A DNA stretch of 64,000 bases from Anaerolineaceae bacterium (GTDB lineage Bacteria; Chloroflexota; Anaerolineae; Anaerolineales; Villigracilaceae). Every line of letters begins with the position of its first letter. Positions within the stretch are counted from its first letter, which is position 1. The position numbers and the translations under genes are program-made. The notes beneath the pieces are model-generated. The model saw only the letters and a program-made list of their open reading frames with translations, was not told the DNA's origin and ran no database searches. Shown here piece by piece: positions 59,784 through 64,000 of the stretch. The stretch covers positions 1 through 64,000 of the forward strand of contig QZIJ01000036.1 in the NCBI GenBank assembly GCA_003598975.1, given 5' to 3'.

Positions 59784-59926
59784 TATAAAATGCTGTTTGT
59801 TTCGAGCGGCCAGCTACCGCCTTTCAGTCCCAGCCCAACGGGCAGGTGCGGAATCAGCTTTCCACAAAAGGCTGCTGCAACCCTTTCTGGAAAGCCCGGC
59901 GTTGCCGCCGGGTAAATGCCCTGTTT

Positions 59927-60721
59927 TCATCCGCGCTTGCGACTACGCTTGCGCTTCGGAAAACCAAATCGGGCCCATGTATCCGGATCGACGGGAAGCG
60001 GTGTCGTCCGGGCATTTTTGAGATTGACGAAAACGCCGTGGTAGGCGATCTGTCCGTAGCGGAAAAGCTCCCACAGGAGATTCAAGGCATAAAGCGAAAC
60101 GCCCCTGTTGACGAAGAGCGATTGTTTTTCGAGCGCATCCGCCAGACTGCATGACGGTGTGTTGTCATCGGCTTCCTGCGTCTCGTCCCCGATTTCGGGG
60201 AGCAGGTCTATTGCATGCGGCAGGCGCTCCACACTTGGCTTGTCCCAGCGAGATGGCACTTGGCCAAGAATGACCTGACCATCATGAAGCCGATTGCCAA
60301 GATCAAGCCAATAGCCGCCACCGCCACGGGATACTGCGTCAAGGATTGCCTTTCTGGCCATGCGATTGTCCACGCAGCCGATCACAAGATCAGTGCGCAG
60401 ATTTTCGTTGCCAGTCAGGCGTCGCGTCTCAGCTTGCCAAGCGGTGCCCATCGCCATGTTGATGCGATTGACGAGCACTGTTGCCTTCGGAAGTCCCTCG
60501 TCAGACGGATAGAACATCTGCCGCCCGACATTGGCTTCCGAAACCTGGTCGCTGTCCATCACCGTGACTTCCAGGCCGCCGGGGTGCCCCAGCGCGATCA
60601 TGGACGTATGAAGCTGGGCCAATCCCGTCAACATCTGAGAACCGGTGCCGCCTGCGCCGATCACCGCGACATGAACTTCCCGCGTGAGGAGTTCAGGAGA
60701 GAGTAGATGTATAGCCATCAT
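59927..60721 (-). CDS. PRTRC system ThiF-family (E1-like) protein
   Basis: Start MMAIHLLSPELL; HVAVIGAGGTGSQMLTGLAQLH, EVTVMDSDQVSEANVGRQMF E1-like motifs. Confidence 0.9.
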   Translation of the reverse strand: MMAIHLLSPELLTREVHVAVIGAGGTGSQMLTGLAQLHTSMIALGHPGGLEVTVMDSDQVSEANVGRQMFYPSDEGLPKATVLVNRINMAMGTAWQAETRRLTGNENLRTDLVIGCVDNRMARKAILDAVSRGGGGYWLDLGNRLHDGQVILGQVPSRWDKPSVERLPHAIDLLPEIGDETQEADDNTPSCSLADALEKQSLFVNRGVSLYALNLLWELFRYGQIAYHGVFVNLKNARTTPLPVDPDTWARFGFPKRKRSRKRG

Positions 60722-61337
60722 CCCCTCCCTTCGTATCCTCCGCACCGAATGCCAGCGGCAGGAACAGCCCGTTAGCGCATAGGCGGAAAGCTGTAGAACA
60801 ACAAGCCTTATCGCAGTTACCGACAACACCGGCGATCTTGAACTCACCTCTGTCATCACTATCATCGTCTGGCGAGAAGAATGCCGATAGACGACCGTGG
60901 GAGTGAAGATCAACCACCAGATGCTCACCTTCATCGAGAGTCGGTCGCGTATAGCGAACGTGACTGCACCCGGTGGAAAGTTCTTCCAGGCGTTCCAATC
61001 GCATGTCGCCGGTTCGCTCGTTCCACACTATCCAGCCCACGCATTCATCCGGACACCGCTCTGCGGCGTAACGGAAAAACTCGAAGACCAGACGGCGAGG
61101 AATCTTGCCAAACGCAAGCGACAACTCACGAGTAACGACACCGTAAGGCATGGGCACATTCCGCTGGCGAACCAGCGGCGTGCGCAAATACATCCATGGA
61201 CGACGCGCCTCCAGCCACAACCCGTCGCCGGTCACCAGAAATCGGTGGCCGTTGCCGGTCATGGGCTCGAAAGCACTGTACCGAGGCACCAAAGTTACTG
61301 GCGCCGATTGTTGCAAAGCAATATCGCGCGTATCCAT
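60693..61337 (-). CDS. PRTRC system protein A (JAB/JAMM-like)
   Basis: LVVDLHSHGRLSAFFSPDDDSDD fits HxHx7SxxD; upstream of ThiF-like gene. Confidence 0.85.
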   Translation of the reverse strand: MDTRDIALQQSAPVTLVPRYSAFEPMTGNGHRFLVTGDGLWLEARRPWMYLRTPLVRQRNVPMPYGVVTRELSLAFGKIPRRLVFEFFRYAAERCPDECVGWIVWNERTGDMRLERLEELSTGCSHVRYTRPTLDEGEHLVVDLHSHGRLSAFFSPDDDSDDRGEFKIAGVVGNCDKACCSTAFRLCANGLFLPLAFGAEDTKGGDDGYTSTLS

Positions 61338-62075
61338 TCACGCCTCCGCTTCCAGGACGGCTGCCTCGAAGGTTTCGATCAGCGTCTTGCCCGTTGGAAC
61401 GAGCGTGCGCGTAGGAAACCGGGCAAACCTGCCATCAAGCAAGTCCCGCCACAGGGCAAAGGGGCCAGCCCGGTAACGGGTCAATCCCTTGGCCGTATGG
61501 ATGTTCGGATGTGTGAAGTAGGAACGGAAAAACGCTTCCTCCCATGCCTCGCTCTGATACGCCATATCACCTTTCGGCAACCGGGCATTCCCAACACAGA
61601 TGTTCCCTGTGTTCCAGACGTTGAAGAACGGCGCGACAAACAAGCTCGTATCTGCATCGGGACGTTGCCGCCCCTTGTAGGCAAATATCTTCCACGTCTT
61701 GTTGGTCACAATGAATATCAACCCCGGACACGGAGCACGTCCGGTACGCGCACCCAACTCCTTGCAGTCGAACCAGACCTGCCTGGGTTGTGGCTTGCTG
61801 AACCAGACGAAAAACCCCGGCCCTTCGGCGAGCACATGGGGCGGCTTGAGAGCGGGCCGCACCATCGCCTTGGGATCGAGAATCCTCATCAGCGACATGA
61901 GTCCCGATTTGCTTGCCGGGACACCCGCCTGAATGATGGGCTTGTCTGCGTCATCCGTTGATACATCGTGAACCGAGGCGAAAGCCGGATTGCGGCTTGC
62001 ATCCTGATACACGAGGATGGCGCTGCTCAGCCGGTATGACTGGCTGCTTGAAAAAGTGCTGACACTGATCGTCAT
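61338..62075 (-). CDS. PRTRC system protein B (prokaryotic E2-like)
   Basis: MTISVSTFSSSQSYRLSSAILVYQD...FFNVWNTGNICVGN; start re-assigned to 62075. Confidence 0.83.
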   Translation of the reverse strand: MTISVSTFSSSQSYRLSSAILVYQDASRNPAFASVHDVSTDDADKPIIQAGVPASKSGLMSLMRILDPKAMVRPALKPPHVLAEGPGFFVWFSKPQPRQVWFDCKELGARTGRAPCPGLIFIVTNKTWKIFAYKGRQRPDADTSLFVAPFFNVWNTGNICVGNARLPKGDMAYQSEAWEEAFFRSYFTHPNIHTAKGLTRYRAGPFALWRDLLDGRFARFPTRTLVPTGKTLIETFEAAVLEAEA

Positions 62076-62140
62076 GGCGACCTCCAAAAAAATGCAGAGG
62101 TGCGCCACCCCGTGCGGGCGTGACGACACCCCCGCAAGGT
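62073..62140 (-). ncRNA. Two-hairpin leader RNA of PRTRC_B
   Basis: CCTTGCGGG...CCCGCACGG, then TGGCG(c)ACCTC-loop-GAGGTCGCCATG with SD and ATG in the 3' arm. Confidence 0.72.
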
Positions 62141-62149
62141 TGAAAAAAA

Positions 62150-63226
62150 TCAGACTGGCTCGGCAATAAAACCAATCAGTCTATCCAGGGCCGAAAGCAA
62201 TTGCAGGCCCAGCTCCGTTCTACGTTGCCATGCGGCAAACCCCTCCTGATCGAGAGGTACTGCCTGCGCGCCGAAAAGGTCGGTGTAGCCATCGCTGACA
62301 CTGTTCGCATACTCGATAAAATCATCGAACACGCGCTCCAGCGGGTCATCAGCCCCCCATCTCAGGTAAGCCCCGAAATAGACGCATTCGACATCCATGC
62401 CTTCGAGACCCGGAAGCTCACCACCATCGGCATCCAGCCGCCCAACATCGAGCAGCGCTGACGCCAGTGGCGCCAACTCACCTCCGGCAGCCGCTATCTC
62501 CCCCAAGGCCGAGTCATCCAGCACTCGCTTGGGATCTATCACCCAGTTCGGGAAATGGCCGTCAAACCAATCGGGCGAAATGGCCTCCTCCATATCGGCG
62601 GCGGTCATGCCCATCGCGGTCATCTCCTCGACCCAGTCATCCTGCTCGCTGCTGCCCTGCCAGTGAATGTATTCACAGACTTGCCGGGCTGTTGCCGGGG
62701 TGTAAGCGAAGAGCGTTTTCCCGGAGGAACGTTGCAGCCAGTAAAGCACCGTCTCGCCCAGACCGGGACTTGTCGCCTCGATGTGTGTGATTCGCTCCTT
62801 CAATGACAGCCACACCACCTGCTCGGACTGTAGCGCCCAATACCACCGGGTCTCTTCATCCTGTTCGGTGGAGAACTGCAATCCATAGCTGATCGCTTCC
62901 GCTCCCGTGGCCACCAGAGCACCGAATGCAAAGTGCTCCAACTGACCAGCATGCCGGTTAATCCAGCGGGCGAAAGCCTGCTGCACCAGCGACTGCGGCA
63001 TACCCGACGCATCGCCCTGAATCTCCCCCGCATCCAGCCAGCGAAGCGCCAGCATGAACCAACGACGAAGATCAAGACACGGGTCGAGGCTACCGGTTAA
63101 CTCTTTCCCGAACCTTGGCAGGCTCAGAGGATCAGTGGCTGGACGAAAGCGACCGGCAGGCAACGTTCGCCTGGCGATACTTTCTCCTGGGATCGCAGCA
63201 CCAAGCGTTGCAAGGCTTGTACGCAT
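62150..63226 (-). CDS. PRTRC system protein F
   Basis: 358 aa; position between PRTRC C and B genes, overall family resemblance. Confidence 0.75.
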   Translation of the reverse strand: MRTSLATLGAAIPGESIARRTLPAGRFRPATDPLSLPRFGKELTGSLDPCLDLRRWFMLALRWLDAGEIQGDASGMPQSLVQQAFARWINRHAGQLEHFAFGALVATGAEAISYGLQFSTEQDEETRWYWALQSEQVVWLSLKERITHIEATSPGLGETVLYWLQRSSGKTLFAYTPATARQVCEYIHWQGSSEQDDWVEEMTAMGMTAADMEEAISPDWFDGHFPNWVIDPKRVLDDSALGEIAAAGGELAPLASALLDVGRLDADGGELPGLEGMDVECVYFGAYLRWGADDPLERVFDDFIEYANSVSDGYTDLFGAQAVPLDQEGFAAWQRRTELGLQLLSALDRLIGFIAEPV

Positions 63227-63336
63227 AATTTCATCTCCTCGTGATCGAAGGCGGGAACCCCTTTCGGGATCCCCTCTTCAAGTTGCGAGAAGTCGCCATC
63301 GGCACCGGCTTGTAGCCGTTCCTTGAGCGACACCAT
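63124..63336 (-). CDS. Possible small protein between PRTRC C and F
   Basis: 70 aa ORF with ATG and upstream GGAAGGGA; overlaps PRTRC_F start by about 100 bp. Confidence 0.4.
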   Translation of the reverse strand: MVSLKERLQAGADGDFSQLEEGIPKGVPAFDHEEMKLCVQALQRLVLRSQEKVSPGERCLPVAFVQPLIL

Positions 63337-63339
63337 GGC

Positions 63340-63717
63340 CTATCCCTTCCGAACGACCAGACGGATCAGGCGATCAATTCCCCGGAAGAAACGCCGGATG
63401 GCGTCCTCCAGATAATTGTCTGCCGCAATCCCCGCCGGGCGCAGTTCGATATAGGTCAATCCATCTTCACGCCGACAAGCGACAACGCCTAAGCGGCTCC
63501 GAGATGCCGCGCCCTTGGTTCCGACTGCGCGCCGGAAGGTATAGACGAGACGATCACCTTTCTGCTCAGGCCCCTCGATGGAGGCCGTCGTGATTTCCGG
63601 GTAGGTGGCGGAATAAACATCCCTCACCTGCTCCGGGCTCAGCTCCGTGCCAGGGTCGGGTAATGCGATGCCGTTGTAAGCGAATGAACGCAGCAGCTTC
63701 TGTACGGTAATGGTCAT
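63340..63717 (-). CDS. PRTRC system protein C (prokaryotic ubiquitin-like) with C-terminal extension
   Basis: MTITVQKLLRSFAYNGIALPDPGTELSPEQVRDVYSATYPEITTASIEGPEQKGDRLVYTFRRAVGTKG...VVRKG; start re-assigned to 63717. Confidence 0.87.
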   Translation of the reverse strand: MTITVQKLLRSFAYNGIALPDPGTELSPEQVRDVYSATYPEITTASIEGPEQKGDRLVYTFRRAVGTKGAASRSRLGVVACRREDGLTYIELRPAGIAADNYLEDAIRRFFRGIDRLIRLVVRKG

Positions 63718-63727
63718 GGCCGCCTCC

Positions 63728-64000
63728 TCATGCGAAAAGGTTTTCTTCGGCCTGACTACCCGCCGCTTCCGGCTCGCCGCTTTGCTCATCGTCGCCCTCA
63801 TCGTCAGCCACTGCTGGCTCGATTACTTGGGCACCTTTGCTGATCGCCTTTTCCGCCTTCTTGTTGGCGTCCTTTTTGGCCGCTTCGAGAATGGATCGGG
63901 TCGCTTCGAGCTGTTCGGCAAGTGACTTGTGCTCTTCGGCATAGCTTTTGAGCAATCCGACGAACTGCTCGTCGAGTTCCTCAGCCGTGCCGGTGAGCAC
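63728..64000 (-). CDS. PRTRC system protein E (5' part may lie outside window)
   Basis: Coiled-coil-like acidic ORF directly upstream of PRTRC_C, runs to the window edge. Confidence 0.65.
   Translation of the reverse strand: MLTGTAEELDEQFVGLLKSYAEEHKSLAEQLEATRSILEAAKKDANKKAEKAISKGAQVIEPAVADDEGDDEQSGEPEAAGSQAEENLFA

Noticed and set aside
59927-60721. ThiF-like protein considered as a second CBASS Cap2 or a thiamine/moco gene
   Set aside because: Neighbours (JAMM A, E2-like B, F, C, E) match the PRTRC cassette instead.

Overview
The window reads as part of a large conjugative plasmid (or plasmid-like mobile element), probably from a betaproteobacterium; host and element type are inferred from gene content. 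On the minus strand at the left are a PhnD/PhnC-type ABC transporter pair and an F-type type IV secretion gene set (traG/H/F, trbI-like, traC/V, dsbC, traB/K/E/L/A, ompA-like, lytic transglycosylase, then DUF4400 and traD). A four-gene type II CBASS operon (patatin phospholipase, CD-NTase, E1/E2 fusion, JAMM protease) sits on the + strand between the two tra blocks. Next come a RepA_C-type initiator with 22-bp iterons and DnaA boxes, and a probable defence island (Mrr-like nuclease/P-loop NTPase, YhaN- and YhaO-like pair, OLD nuclease). Then a MobI-like gene, ParM-like/ParR-like partition genes, an FlhDC-like (SetCD/AcaDC-type) activator pair divergent from an S24-type repressor, a TumE/TumA toxin-antitoxin, radC, ardC and primase/TOPRIM genes, a czc/cad metal-efflux island, a giant methylase-helicase, and most of a PRTRC (ParB-Related, ThiF-Related) cassette. 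Main findings: (1) two separate ubiquitin-like conjugation systems in one window (CBASS Cap2/Cap3, and PRTRC Ub-like + E1 + E2-like + JAMM); (2) a family of two-hairpin leader RNAs whose second stem contains the SD and start codon of radC, ardC, the methylase-helicase, PRTRC_B and a 79-aa ORF, with competing terminator-like pairings, possibly the 'radC RNA motif' extended to new genes; (3) a 29-bp palindrome (YGAAATGYGWC-N7-GWCRCATTTCR) at five promoter regions, resembling FlhDC-type boxes; (4) an S24 repressor that appears to lack both catalytic residues. No BLAST, HMM or folding was run; all family calls are from motif reading.
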